Shown here: one piece after another, positions 15,699 through 24,732 of the stretch | How positions within the stretch are numbered: the stretch's first letter is position 1 | How the letters are laid out: each line of letters starts with the position of its first letter | Assembly (NCBI RefSeq): GCF_040675875.1 | Contig: NZ_JBEGII010000001.1 | Coordinates: 434,001 to 498,000 of the forward strand | Length of the DNA: 64,000 bases | Reading direction: 5' to 3' | Source: Microbacterium sp. LWO12-1.2 | Lineage (GTDB): Bacteria; Actinomycetota; Actinomycetes; Actinomycetales; Microbacteriaceae | Translations under genes and position numbers: made by a program | Notes under the pieces: model-generated | The model's database searches: none | The model's input: the letters and a program-made list of their open reading frames with translations, nothing else | Told to the model about the DNA's origin: nothing

Positions 15699-16540
15699 GC
15701 CGTCTGCGCATCGTTCATCGGACCGGGTTCCGCTACGAGAAGCCGGCGACCGCGTCGTACAACGAGGCGCGGATGCTGCCGCATTCGCGCGAGGGCCAGT
15801 TCGTGCTGCAGGCGACACTCGACATCTCCCCGGCCGCGACACAGCACTCGTACGCCGACTACTGGGACACCCGGGTGTCGACCTTCGAGGTGCTCACCCC
15901 GCATCAGCTGCTCTCGGTCACGGCGACGAGCATCGTCGACGTGCGAGCGACGCCCCCGGCGACCGGTGTCATCGACTGGGATGAACTCGCCGCGCGCATC
16001 CCTCTGTCGCTCTCGCTGGCCGAGGGCGTCACGCAGACAGCCGCAACTGCACCGGATGCCGAGATGATCGCGCTCGCCCAGCGGATCAGAGCCGAAGGCC
16101 GCGATGTCGACGCCACCGCGTTCGAGATCTGCCGCACGGTCGGCGAGGCCATGGAGTACCGGAGCGGGGTCACCGGGGTGAACTCCACCGCACGCGACGC
16201 CTGGCCCGCGCGCTCGGGCGTCTGCCAGGACATCGCCCATGTCGCACTCGGTGTGCTGCGCGCGATCGGCATCCCGGCGCGCTATGTCTCGGGCTACCTG
16301 CATCCTGATCCGACCGCGCCGATCGGGCAGCCCGTGATCGGGGAATCGCACGCCTGGGTCGAGTGGTACTCGGGGGAGTGGCGAGGGTACGACCCGACCA
16401 ACCTCGCTGAGATCGGGGAGTCGCACGTGTATGTCGGCCATGGTCGCGACTACGGCGACGTGCCGCCGCTGCGGGGCGTGTATGCCGGGCCGAGCGCCTC
16501 GGAGCTGTTCGTGTCCGTCGAGGTCACGCGGCTGGAGTGA
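15695..16540 (+). CDS. Transglutaminase-like cysteine peptidase-fold protein
   Basis: This is a 281-aa transglutaminase-like protein with an N-terminal beta domain (RLRIVHRTGFRYEKPATASY) and a catalytic core. The Cys-His-Asp triad is visible: Cys in ARSGVCQDIAHVAL (about residue 177), His in GESHAWVEWYSGEW (about 219) and Asp in YDPTN (about 231). No signal peptide is present, so it acts in the cytoplasm. Bacterial homologues in this trio probably cleave or form isopeptide bonds. The start is GTG at 15695 overlapping the alpha-E stop. A long hairpin follows (16552-16605), which probably ends the transcript. Confidence 0.9.
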   Translation: MSRLRIVHRTGFRYEKPATASYNEARMLPHSREGQFVLQATLDISPAATQHSYADYWDTRVSTFEVLTPHQLLSVTATSIVDVRATPPATGVIDWDELAARIPLSLSLAEGVTQTAATAPDAEMIALAQRIRAEGRDVDATAFEICRTVGEAMEYRSGVTGVNSTARDAWPARSGVCQDIAHVALGVLRAIGIPARYVSGYLHPDPTAPIGQPVIGESHAWVEWYSGEWRGYDPTNLAEIGESHVYVGHGRDYGDVPPLRGVYAGPSASELFVSVEVTRLE

Positions 16541-16551
16541 CCAAGCCCCTG

Positions 16552-16605
16552 AGGGGTCAAGACACGCCGCGCCACGGACGGGCTGTGCGGCGTGTCTTGA
16601 CCCCT
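16552..16605. terminator. Long 19-bp perfect hairpin after the transglutaminase gene
   Basis: AGGGGTCAAGACACGCCGC (16552-16570) is followed by its exact reverse complement (16587-16605) with a 16-base loop. It lies between two co-oriented genes and ends only ~44 bases before the phosphoribosyltransferase start. It has no T-run. It may terminate or attenuate, or be a REP-like element. Confidence 0.6.
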
Positions 16606-16648
16606 CGACGTGGAACGGGCCACCGCCCGCATGCAGGAGAATGAATCG

Positions 16649-17158
16649 GTGACTGATGCAACGATCGAGCGCGAGACGCTCACCTGGGACGGATTCGGCG
16701 CGGCGACCCGCGAGCTCGCACGCACCATCGTCGACAGCGGGTTCGCGCCCGAGGTCGTCGTGGCGATCGCGCGAGGCGGTCTGCTGCCGGCGGGCGCCAT
16801 CGCCTACGGCCTGGGTGCGAAGAACTGCGGCGCGATCAACGTCGAGTTCTACACCGGCATCGGCACCGTGCTCGATGCGCCGGAGGTGCTGCCTCCCGAG
16901 CTCGACATGGCCTACCTCGACGGTCGCCGCGTGCTGCTGGTCGACGATGTCGCAGACTCCGGCCGCACCCTCGCCCTCGCAGTGCAGCTGCTGAAGGACA
17001 AGGGCGCCGACGTGCGTTCGGTCACCATCTACACGAAGCCGACGACGATCATCCAGCCCGACTATGCCTGGAAGGACACCGACCTCTGGATCAACTTCCC
17101 GTGGTCGTTCCAGGGCACCGTGGTCGAAGAGGACCAAGGGCTCGCTCCTTCGGCCTGA
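16649..17158 (+). CDS. Type I phosphoribosyltransferase (hypoxanthine/xanthine-guanine type)
   Basis: This is a 169-aa phosphoribosyltransferase with the PRPP-binding motif RRVLLVDDVADSGRTLALAV (about residues 94-113), the N-terminal VAIARGGLLPAG PPi loop (about 42) and the C-terminal KDTDLWINFPWSF segment seen in xanthine-guanine-type enzymes. It likely salvages a purine base with PRPP in the cytoplasm. GTG at 16649 is chosen because AGGAGA lies 8 bases upstream; an ATG 18 bases earlier contains that site within the gene. It is a single-gene unit after the long hairpin and faces the DNA ligase gene. Confidence 0.87.
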   Translation: MTDATIERETLTWDGFGAATRELARTIVDSGFAPEVVVAIARGGLLPAGAIAYGLGAKNCGAINVEFYTGIGTVLDAPEVLPPELDMAYLDGRRVLLVDDVADSGRTLALAVQLLKDKGADVRSVTIYTKPTTIIQPDYAWKDTDLWINFPWSFQGTVVEEDQGLAPSA

Positions 17159-17184
17159 GCGCCAGAGCCTGCGGGCTCCGCGGG

Positions 17185-18708
17185 TCAGCTCGGCAGGAGT
17201 GCGCGCAGCGTCTGGATCGTGTCGGCCTCGGCGGCGGTCTTGTCGGTGCGGTAGCCCTTGACCCGGGCGAAGCGCAGCGCGATTCCGCCGGGATAGCGGG
17301 GCGAGCGCTGCACGCCGTCGATCGCGATCTCGACGACGATCTCCGGCCGGAGGAAGACGGTGCCGGCCGAGCGACGCGTCTCGAACTCGGGGAACGTCTG
17401 GGTCTGCCAGTTCAGCAGCTCGTCGGTGAGGCCTTTGAAGGTCTTGCCGACCATGACGAAGGCGCCGGGCTCTCCGAACTCGCCTTCCGGATCGAGCGCG
17501 CCCAGATGCAGGTTCGACAGCCAGCCCTGTCGGCGACCGGATCCCCACTCCGCCCCGAGCACCACGAGGTCGTAGGTCAGCACGGGTTTGACCTTGATCC
17601 AGGACTTGCCGCGCCTGCCCGCGGTGTACGGCGAGTCGATCGCTTTGATGACGACGCCCTCATGGCCGGCGGCGAGTGCCTCTCGGGAGAGCGCTTCGGC
17701 CGCGGCGGCATCGGTTGTCACTATGCCCGGGATGCGCCAGTCCGCCGCGATGCGCTCGAGCTCGGCGAGACGAGTGGAGAGCGGCTCGTCGATCAAGTCG
17801 CGCCCGTCGACGTGCAGCAGGTCGAAGAACCAGGGGCGCAGCAGGAGCTCGCGGGAGACATCGGCACCGAAGCGCGACATCGTCTCCTGGAACGGACGCG
17901 GCCCGCCGTCTTCATCGAGCGACAGCGTCTCTCCGTCGAGTATCAGGTCGTGCGCCGGGAGCGATCGCACGATCTCGACCAGCTCGGGCACGCGATGGGT
18001 GATATCGGCCAGGCTGCGTGTGTATACGCCGACCTCCTCGCCGTGTCGATGCACCTGGATGCGCGCACCGTCGAGCTTGAACTCGACCGATGACTCGCCC
18101 GCGAGCTCCAGAGCGGCGGTCGGGGTCGCAGCGGTACCGGCGAGCATCGGCAGCACCGGACGCCCGACCTGCAGACCGACGGCCTCGAGTTCCGCGGCGG
18201 TGCCGGTGAGGGCGAGGTGCGCGGTCGTGCCGAGATCTCCCGAGAGCATGGCCGCGCGACGGACGACGGCCGGCGTGCGACCGGAGGCTCGTGCGATCGC
18301 GTCGAGCAGCACGCCGCCGAGCGCGCCGGTGCGCAGTTCGCCCAGGATCGCCCTGGTCAGGAAGTCCCATTCGCCGGCCGTGGTGCGTGCGGCCAGAGCG
18401 CCGAGGATGCTGCTCCGCGCGGCGTTCGCCCCGGTGCCGGATGCCGCGGCCAGCGCGTCGAGCGCGTGATCGACGTCGGCGATGCGCAGCGTCGATGCCT
18501 CGGCATGGTGCACGTCGAGGGCGGCGATCCCTCGCCAGCCGACCCCGAGGCGCCCCTGCCGCGGTGCCGCGAGCAGCAGGCCGACGAGCGGCGCGATCTC
18601 GGACGGTTCCGCGCGCGCGAGCAACCGGGCCAGCGCGTCGATCTTCGCGAGGCGTGATGAGGTCGCAGCGACCTCTTCTGTCGTGGTGACGAGCTCCGAG
18701 AGCATCAT
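17185..18708 (-). CDS. ligB: ATP-dependent DNA ligase, LigB type
   Basis: This is a 507-aa ATP-dependent ligase. It has an N-terminal helical DNA-binding domain (about 1-190), a nucleotidyltransferase domain with motif I EFKLDGARIQVHRHG (adenylated Lys211), motif III/IIIa in DLILDGETLSL and RPWFFDLLHVDG, motif IV EGVVIKAIDSPY and motif V SWIKVKPVLTYDLVVLGAEW. The OB-fold domain ends LRFARVKGYRTDKTAAEADT. The length and architecture match actinobacterial LigB (Rv3062-like), an accessory nick-sealing enzyme beside the essential NAD-dependent LigA. It is convergent with the phosphoribosyltransferase and divergent from the kinase gene; no other repair gene is adjacent. Confidence 0.92.
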   Translation of the reverse strand: MMLSELVTTTEEVAATSSRLAKIDALARLLARAEPSEIAPLVGLLLAAPRQGRLGVGWRGIAALDVHHAEASTLRIADVDHALDALAAASGTGANAARSSILGALAARTTAGEWDFLTRAILGELRTGALGGVLLDAIARASGRTPAVVRRAAMLSGDLGTTAHLALTGTAAELEAVGLQVGRPVLPMLAGTAATPTAALELAGESSVEFKLDGARIQVHRHGEEVGVYTRSLADITHRVPELVEIVRSLPAHDLILDGETLSLDEDGGPRPFQETMSRFGADVSRELLLRPWFFDLLHVDGRDLIDEPLSTRLAELERIAADWRIPGIVTTDAAAAEALSREALAAGHEGVVIKAIDSPYTAGRRGKSWIKVKPVLTYDLVVLGAEWGSGRRQGWLSNLHLGALDPEGEFGEPGAFVMVGKTFKGLTDELLNWQTQTFPEFETRRSAGTVFLRPEIVVEIAIDGVQRSPRYPGGIALRFARVKGYRTDKTAAEADTIQTLRALLPS

Positions 18709-18767
18709 CCCCGCATTCTGCCACCGGGGTCGGACACCGGGGTCCTCGCAGGCAGCTGCCGTCCCAT

Positions 18768-19463
18768 ATGACAGGATCTGTCATCGACGACAGGAACGAG
18801 GCAGAGGTGGACGACGTACGGAGCGAGTTCTTCTCGGCGCTGACCGGAGCCCTCACGATGCCGGCCGCCGACGGGCCGAATCTCATCGTCGGGATCGATG
18901 GCGTCGATGGCGCGGGCAAGACCCGCCTCGCCGACGACTGGGCGTCGTTCCTACGCGAGCGCTGCCCTGTCGTGAGGGTCTCGATCGACGGGTTCCATCA
19001 CGTGCGTGCGCATCGATACCAGCGGGGTCGGACGTCGCCTGACGGTTTCTGGCTCGACTCGTACGACTACCAGGCGTTCCGCCGCGAGGTGATCGCCCCC
19101 TTCCGGCAGGGGAGCGGGACGTACCTGCCCAGACACCATGACGTGCAGACCGACGAAATCGTGGTCGGTCCTCGTCTGCCCGTTCCCCGAGGAGCTGTGC
19201 TCCTGGTCGACGGGATCTTCCTGCACCGGCCCGAGCTCGATGGCGTGTGGGATCACACCGTCTTCCTCGGCGTGCCGTTCGAAGAATCCATGCGACGAAT
19301 GGCGTTGCGCGACGGTTCCTCGTCGGATCCGGAGGCGGCGGAGAACGTGCGGTACGTGGATGGTCAGCGTCGCTATCTTGCGGAGTGCCGACCGGAGGAG
19401 CGTGCCTCCGTGCTCGTCGACTATCGCGATCTCGCGCACCCTGTCATCCTCCGGGGCGCATAG
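18768..19463 (+). CDS. Uridine-kinase-like P-loop phosphotransferase
   Basis: This is a 231-aa P-loop NTPase of the uridine kinase/phosphoribulokinase group. It has the Walker A GIDGVDGAGKTRLADDW (about residue 43), a VVRVSIDGFHHVRAHRYQRG substrate loop, SPDGFWLDSYDYQAF, and the Walker B-like AVLLVDGIFLHRPEL (about 143). Such proteins phosphorylate nucleosides or related small molecules; the actual substrate is unknown. Two starts are possible: ATG 18768 without a good ribosome site, or GTG 18807 preceded by AGGAACGAGGCAGAG, which would give 218 aa. A short CCGGCC-AACGT-GGCCGG hairpin (19474-19490) follows and separates it from the next pair of genes. Confidence 0.8.
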   Translation: MTGSVIDDRNEAEVDDVRSEFFSALTGALTMPAADGPNLIVGIDGVDGAGKTRLADDWASFLRERCPVVRVSIDGFHHVRAHRYQRGRTSPDGFWLDSYDYQAFRREVIAPFRQGSGTYLPRHHDVQTDEIVVGPRLPVPRGAVLLVDGIFLHRPELDGVWDHTVFLGVPFEESMRRMALRDGSSSDPEAAENVRYVDGQRRYLAECRPEERASVLVDYRDLAHPVILRGA

Positions 19464-19540
19464 ACGCTGTTCCCCGGCCAACGTGGCCGGCAGGAACGAC
19501 ATCCGGATGCGCTGTCTGCGGGTCATGCCAGACTGGCTGC

Positions 19541-19945
19541 ATGATCGTGGAGACGGCCCAACTCGGTGCCCGCGCAGGGGATGTTCGGACCGAGATTCCC
19601 GATATCGAGGGGGAGTTCCGGCTGCGGGACCTTCTGTGCATCCTGATCGAACGTGAGGTCGCGGCGTACTCGGCGCATCGTGCCGCGTCGGAGATGCTGC
19701 GCGTTCTGACGCCCTCCGACATCGCGATCGGCTTCGACACCGGGAGCTTCGCTCGTGAGACGCGGTCGATTCCTGCGGCTCCGACGGTCGCGCGGGCGCA
19801 CGCGCGCGCCGAGGAGGCTTTCGGCGACGGGCTGTTCTTCGCGTTCGTCGACGACGTCCGGATCGAAGATCTCGATCAGATCGTGGCGCTCGGCCCGCTG
19901 TCCCGTATCCGTCTCGTGCGCCTTGTCGCACTGACGGGGCGTTGA
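19541..19945 (+). CDS. 134-aa protein of unknown function, coupled to the DUF4132 gene
   Basis: A 134-aa soluble protein, MIVETAQLGARAGDVRTEIP to ...SRIRLVRLVALTGR, with no signal peptide or membrane segment and no motif I recognise. A predicted helix-rich middle (FRLRDLLCILIEREVAAYSA) leads to a more beta-like C-terminus. Third-position G/C bias is normal, so it is a real gene. Its TGA overlaps the TTG start of the 1593-aa DUF4132 gene (TTGA), which implies translational coupling and stoichiometric partnership with that protein. It may be a partner, chaperone or regulatory subunit of it (inference). No strong ribosome-binding site is visible before the ATG. Confidence 0.72.
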   Translation: MIVETAQLGARAGDVRTEIPDIEGEFRLRDLLCILIEREVAAYSAHRAASEMLRVLTPSDIAIGFDTGSFARETRSIPAAPTVARAHARAEEAFGDGLFFAFVDDVRIEDLDQIVALGPLSRIRLVRLVALTGR

Positions 19946-22900
19946 GCGTGCTCGACCGGGAACAGGCGCACGCGCGGCTCAGCACCTTCAGTACCGTCCA
20001 CGAGTGGACGCGACCGACGATCAAGGCCAGGGGACTGATGGCCCCGCAGCTCGCGCAGCGCATCGCCCGTGCGATCAGCGCTCGTCAGAAACACGAGCAT
20101 CTCGACTCAGCGGAGATCGAGTCGATCATCGGCGAGCTCGACGAGATGCCGACGAGAACCCGCACCAAGGTATTCAAGGGCCTGGCCGCGCCGATCAGCG
20201 AAGAGCTCTCACAGTGGTGGGCCTGGGCGATCTCCATGCCCTATCAACGCGGATGGACACGTCGCGCCTACCGCACGAGCGATCCCCGCCCTACGCGCAC
20301 GTCTCGGTGGAATGATCTGTGCGCGTTGATCGAGCACGCGGCACGGTATCCGCAGCCCATCGAGTGGCATGCGACCTGGCTGGCCTATGTCTCGGAGAAT
20401 GTGCCTCTGGGCCCACTGCTCGCCTCATCGGTCGATGCGGGTGACGCCGAGGTCCGACGGATACTCTGCGAGAGCGTGGAAGGGACACACCCGGTCGGGG
20501 CGCCGTCACGGGAGGGGTATATCGCCCTACTGGCGTGTGCAGATCCTTCGGCGTGGAACCTCGTCGTGCAGATGCTTCTCGAGGCGGAGCGCGAGGAAGG
20601 CCGGCGCCAGACGATCCTCGATGCGGCCGATGTCGGGCACGTGGGTGCTCTCGCGTTCGTGCTCCAGGCTATCGTCGACCACGGGCTCATCCGATTCTCG
20701 AGCACGGTGCGCGCCTTCGGCGTCTGGGTGGGCGAGCCGACGATGATGTCGCACGCCGAAGATGCCGAGATCGCCATCAGGATGCTCGCAAGGTTCCTGG
20801 CGCAGCCGCCGACCGTGAGCCAGCTGCAGAGCGCAGACGCCGTCGAGGTGTTCCTCGGCCTGTGGGCTCTCGCGGTGCGGGATGTCGGCACGGCGATAGA
20901 TGCGGCCGAGGCGCTTCTCGGTGATGCTGATGAGAAGCGCCGCCTGGCAGCGGTGCGCATCCTGGTCGACCTGGCGATCGACGATACCCACGGCGCTCTC
21001 GCCGTCGCTGTCGACGACCCGAGTCTTCCGGTGCTCGCCGCCGCACTCGCCGAGTGGCCGACCGGTCACGCCGGCAAGCTGAGAGACGTCGATCTCCCCG
21101 AGGCCGTCAGGGCGCGGCTGCGCCGTCGGGTGACGGACCTCGGGCCGCAGCGGACCGTCGACATCGGAATCCTTGTCCCCATGAACAGGGAGGTCGGGAT
21201 CGCCACGGTCGCCGACATCCTCTTGGCGTACTCGCTCGACGAGCTGGATCCTGAGCTGCTCCTGAGTTCGACACCGCACGGGCGGTGGCTGGCCGCGCGA
21301 CACCTCGCGCGGGACGCTGCGCGTCACCGGGCGCCGTTGTTCACTCTGCTGCTGGACTCGTCGTCATCGGTGCGACGTGAGGCCCGCGCCATCATGGACG
21401 TCATCGACACGCCGACGCCGGAAGAGACGGCGGCGCTGGAGACCGCGCTGACCCGCAAGCCGGCGGACGTGCGCAAGACCGCACTCCGACTGCTGGGGCG
21501 GCAGGCTCCTCCGCATATCTCGGAGTCGGTCGGCCGGTTGCGTGCGGGCACGGCCGAGCAGCGCCGCGCGGCAGACGAGCTCGCAGACCTCGCGGGGCCG
21601 GCGGAGCCGACCGCTGACGAGCTGCTCCCCGTGCTGCGATACGCCCCCGATGCGCGCACGTCGGCGACGCGGCCGACGCCATCCGCCTCGGTCGATTGGA
21701 CGCAGTACCACGCCGGCGCCCGGCACATCTGGCGGTCGTTGGGTGCGTGGCTGGATGAGCATGCCGACACGGAGGTGCAGCGATCCAGCGGCGTGTCTCT
21801 CCTGGCCAACGTGGAGTGGCTCCCCGAGATCACGCCCGATGGGTCGATGCCGCTCGCCGAGATCATCGATCCATGGTGGGAGCGGATCCGGCACGGTCTT
21901 GTCGACGGCGGGGTCGAGGTCGCACTGCTCGCGCTCCGGAGCAGCAGCCAGGAACGGTGGGCTTCGCGAGTCGACGCTGCCGTCCTGGGGCAGTTCGCAG
22001 ACGAGAAGCGAAGGCGCACCCATACCGAGAACCTGCGTGACACGATCCTCCGGCATCTCGCGCAACGCGAATGGCGTGCTTCCTGGACGGCGCCCGTGAT
22101 CGACATGCTCGAGCTGGCGGCGGCTGCCGTGCCCGTCAAGGAGCTGACCGGTCCGAGGAGACTGCCGCACGGGCCCGATGGTACGCAGGTGCGGTGGGAT
22201 CCGCGCGAGCTCTTCGAGCAGTTGTTCTCCGGCGCTCCGCGCTACCTCGATCCCGGAGTGCTCGACGACGGGCAGCTGGCAAGACTCTGGAACGCGGTCA
22301 GGTTCCTGGATGAGCCGGAGGGAGCGGTCGACCGCTGGAACGGCGAGATGATCGACTTCGACGACGGGCGCTACCGCAAGACGACGCACCGCGTGCCCGA
22401 CCAGCCGTTCCGGTTCCCACCGATGACGCGCGTCGTGGTGGAGGCGTTCGAACGTGGACGGGCGACCGAGGCCGACCTCATCGACCACCTCTTCCTCGGA
22501 CCGTCGGCGCGTGGGCTGCCGCAGCGCCGTGAAGGTGTGCCGCTCGGCATCCTCTCGAGACCGGCGCCGGCGGAGTGGGCATCGCGATCCGCCACGCAGC
22601 GAGTGGTCGAGCGGGTCCGCCGAGACGTGATCACTGTCGAGATGGCCCGTGGTGAGATGGCGACGCCGTACTCGGAGATGGTCAGGTCGCTGGCGAGCGT
22701 GCGCGGCGCGAAGGGACTGGTGACTGTGCTCAGCGCGATCGGACGACGCCCGTTCGTGCGCAGCCAGATGTGGGATGAGACACGGGAAAGCGCGTTCTCC
22801 TACCTGGTGCAGATCCATTACCCCGCTCCCGATGACACGGCGGAGACGCTCCGTCGCCTGTTCGCGGAGGCGAAGATCCCGGAGAGTCGTATCGCGGAGA

Positions 22901-24723
22901 CGGCGATGTACGCCCCGCAATGGGCGCCGCTGATCGAAGAGGTGCTCGGCTGGCCGGGGCTGGAGTCCGCGGTGTGGTGGTTCCACGCCCACACCAAGGA
23001 AGACGGCTGGTCGAATGACCGGTCATATCGCGATGTCTGGGCGACGGAGATCAGTCGGCGCACGCCGCTCGACAGCGTGGACCTGGAACGCGGAGCGGTC
23101 GACGTCGAGTGGTTCCGACATGTGCGAGACGAACTGGGAGATGAGCGGCTCGACAGTGTCGTCAAGGCCGCCAGATTCTCTTCCCAGGCAGGGGGTCATA
23201 AGCGCGCGGAGTTGTTCTCCGATGCGCTGCGTGGCCGGATCGACGAAGAGGCGCTGATCGCGCGGGCCGTCGAGAAGCGCCAGCAGGATCCGGTGCGGGC
23301 GATCGGTCTGCTCGCGCTCCCGGAGGGCGAGGAGCAGCTTCTCGCCAGGTACACGTTCCTCCGCGGGTACGTCGCCGGGGGGAAGTCGTCGGGGTCGGCG
23401 AGGCGAGCCTCCGAGACGGCGGCTGTGCACATCGCCCTGGAGAACCTGGCGCGCACGGCGGGCTATCGCGACCCGCAGCGCTTGACCTGGGCCATGGAGG
23501 CGCGCTCCGCCGCGGACCTCGCCGACGGAGCGGTCACGGCGACGGATGGCGACCTCGAGGTCAGCCTGACGATCGATGAGGAGGGGCAACCGCGCATCGA
23601 GGCCACCCGAGCGGGTGAGCGCCTGTCCGCCGTGCCGGCGAAGAGCCGCAAGCTCCCGCAGATCGCCGCGCTCGTCGAGCGGTCCAAGGAGTTGCGGAAG
23701 CAGGTGTCGCGCATGCGCAAGTCGCTCGAGGAGGCGTGCGTCCTGGGAGACGTGTTCGAGTCCGACGAGCTGGAGACGCTGCGCACCCACCCGATGCTCG
23801 GCCGGATGCTCGCGGAGCTCATCCTGGTCGATGCGGAGGGGCGGGTCGGGTTCCTGAGAGAGGCCGGCTCGGAGCTGATCGCTGCCGATGGCGTCCCGTT
23901 CGCGCTCATCAACGGAGTGCGTATCGCGCATCCCCACGATCTCCTCGCCAGTGGAGACTGGCCGGAACTTCAACACGAGGTCATGCTCCGTGGGCGGGCG
24001 CAACCGTTCAAGCAGGCGTTCCGTGAGCTGTACATCCTCAACCAGAATGAGCAGGGCGAGAAGGGCATGTTCTCGCGGAGGTACGCGGGTCATCAGCTCA
24101 ACGAGCATCGAGCGTCCGGACTGTTCTCCGCCAGAGGGTGGGTCGTTGACGTCGGGAACGGGTACACACGCACCTTCCACCACGAGAAGATCACCGCATT
24201 CTGCGATGTGATGAACGGGTGGGGGACGGCGGCCGCCGTCGAGAGCGCGGCGATCGAGGATGTCACTTTCTACCGCTCGGGGACCTGGAGTCCGCTTCCG
24301 CTGGCGGATGTTCCCGCACGGGTCTTCTCGGAGACGATGCGAGACCTCGACCTCGTCGTCTCCGTCGCGCATGCGAGTGGCGTCGACCCGGAGGCGTCGG
24401 AGTCCTCTGTCGAGGTGCGCAGGCGCATCGTCGATGAGACCGCCCAGCTCCTGGATCTGAACAACGTCGAGGTCGGCGGGCATCATGTGCGGATCAAGGG
24501 ATCGCTCGGCACCTACTCCGTGCACCTCGGATCCGGGGTGGTGCACCTGATCCCCGGGAACGCGCTGTTCGTCATCCCGGTCGGAGCGCAGCACCGCGGC
24601 CGCATCTTCCTGCCGTTCGTGGATGACGATCCTCGAACGGCCGAGATCGTATCGAAGGTGGTGCTGCTCGCCCGCGATCAGCAGATCAAGGATCCGACGA
24701 TCCTGAGTCAGCTGGTGCGCTGA
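19942..24723 (+). CDS. Very large DUF4132-family protein with HEAT-like repeats
   Basis: This is a 1593-aa cytoplasmic protein. About residues 250-560 contain alpha-solenoid (HEAT-like) units such as LFTLLLDSSSSVRREARAIM and VRKTALRLLGRQAP. The middle (about 850-1250) is an alpha-helical region of the type fused to DUF4132. The DUF4132 core is around residue 1346 (EVMLRGRAQPFKQAFRELYI, then YAGHQLNEHRASGLFSARGW). The C-terminus (about 1500-1593) is a beta-rich domain (VRIKGSLGTYSVHLGSGVVH). E. coli YehI is a relative, found beside a MoxR-type AAA+ ATPase and a VWA protein; neither is present here, and function is unknown. The TTG at 19942 overlaps the upstream stop; GTG 19948 is an alternative. 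The gene ends 9 bp from the convergent paaG end. Confidence 0.82.
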   Translation: MSVLDREQAHARLSTFSTVHEWTRPTIKARGLMAPQLAQRIARAISARQKHEHLDSAEIESIIGELDEMPTRTRTKVFKGLAAPISEELSQWWAWAISMPYQRGWTRRAYRTSDPRPTRTSRWNDLCALIEHAARYPQPIEWHATWLAYVSENVPLGPLLASSVDAGDAEVRRILCESVEGTHPVGAPSREGYIALLACADPSAWNLVVQMLLEAEREEGRRQTILDAADVGHVGALAFVLQAIVDHGLIRFSSTVRAFGVWVGEPTMMSHAEDAEIAIRMLARFLAQPPTVSQLQSADAVEVFLGLWALAVRDVGTAIDAAEALLGDADEKRRLAAVRILVDLAIDDTHGALAVAVDDPSLPVLAAALAEWPTGHAGKLRDVDLPEAVRARLRRRVTDLGPQRTVDIGILVPMNREVGIATVADILLAYSLDELDPELLLSSTPHGRWLAARHLARDAARHRAPLFTLLLDSSSSVRREARAIMDVIDTPTPEETAALETALTRKPADVRKTALRLLGRQAPPHISESVGRLRAGTAEQRRAADELADLAGPAEPTADELLPVLRYAPDARTSATRPTPSASVDWTQYHAGARHIWRSLGAWLDEHADTEVQRSSGVSLLANVEWLPEITPDGSMPLAEIIDPWWERIRHGLVDGGVEVALLALRSSSQERWASRVDAAVLGQFADEKRRRTHTENLRDTILRHLAQREWRASWTAPVIDMLELAAAAVPVKELTGPRRLPHGPDGTQVRWDPRELFEQLFSGAPRYLDPGVLDDGQLARLWNAVRFLDEPEGAVDRWNGEMIDFDDGRYRKTTHRVPDQPFRFPPMTRVVVEAFERGRATEADLIDHLFLGPSARGLPQRREGVPLGILSRPAPAEWASRSATQRVVERVRRDVITVEMARGEMATPYSEMVRSLASVRGAKGLVTVLSAIGRRPFVRSQMWDETRESAFSYLVQIHYPAPDDTAETLRRLFAEAKIPESRIAETAMYAPQWAPLIEEVLGWPGLESAVWWFHAHTKEDGWSNDRSYRDVWATEISRRTPLDSVDLERGAVDVEWFRHVRDELGDERLDSVVKAARFSSQAGGHKRAELFSDALRGRIDEEALIARAVEKRQQDPVRAIGLLALPEGEEQLLARYTFLRGYVAGGKSSGSARRASETAAVHIALENLARTAGYRDPQRLTWAMEARSAADLADGAVTATDGDLEVSLTIDEEGQPRIEATRAGERLSAVPAKSRKLPQIAALVERSKELRKQVSRMRKSLEEACVLGDVFESDELETLRTHPMLGRMLAELILVDAEGRVGFLREAGSELIAADGVPFALINGVRIAHPHDLLASGDWPELQHEVMLRGRAQPFKQAFRELYILNQNEQGEKGMFSRRYAGHQLNEHRASGLFSARGWVVDVGNGYTRTFHHEKITAFCDVMNGWGTAAAVESAAIEDVTFYRSGTWSPLPLADVPARVFSETMRDLDLVVSVAHASGVDPEASESSVEVRRRIVDETAQLLDLNNVEVGGHHVRIKGSLGTYSVHLGSGVVHLIPGNALFVIPVGAQHRGRIFLPFVDDDPRTAEIVSKVVLLARDQQIKDPTILSQLVR

Positions 24724-24732
24724 CCGGCTCGC

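Noticed and set aside
17159..17184. Terminator between the phosphoribosyltransferase and ligase genes.
   Set aside because: Only a weak GAGCC/GGCTC hairpin is present, too small to support.
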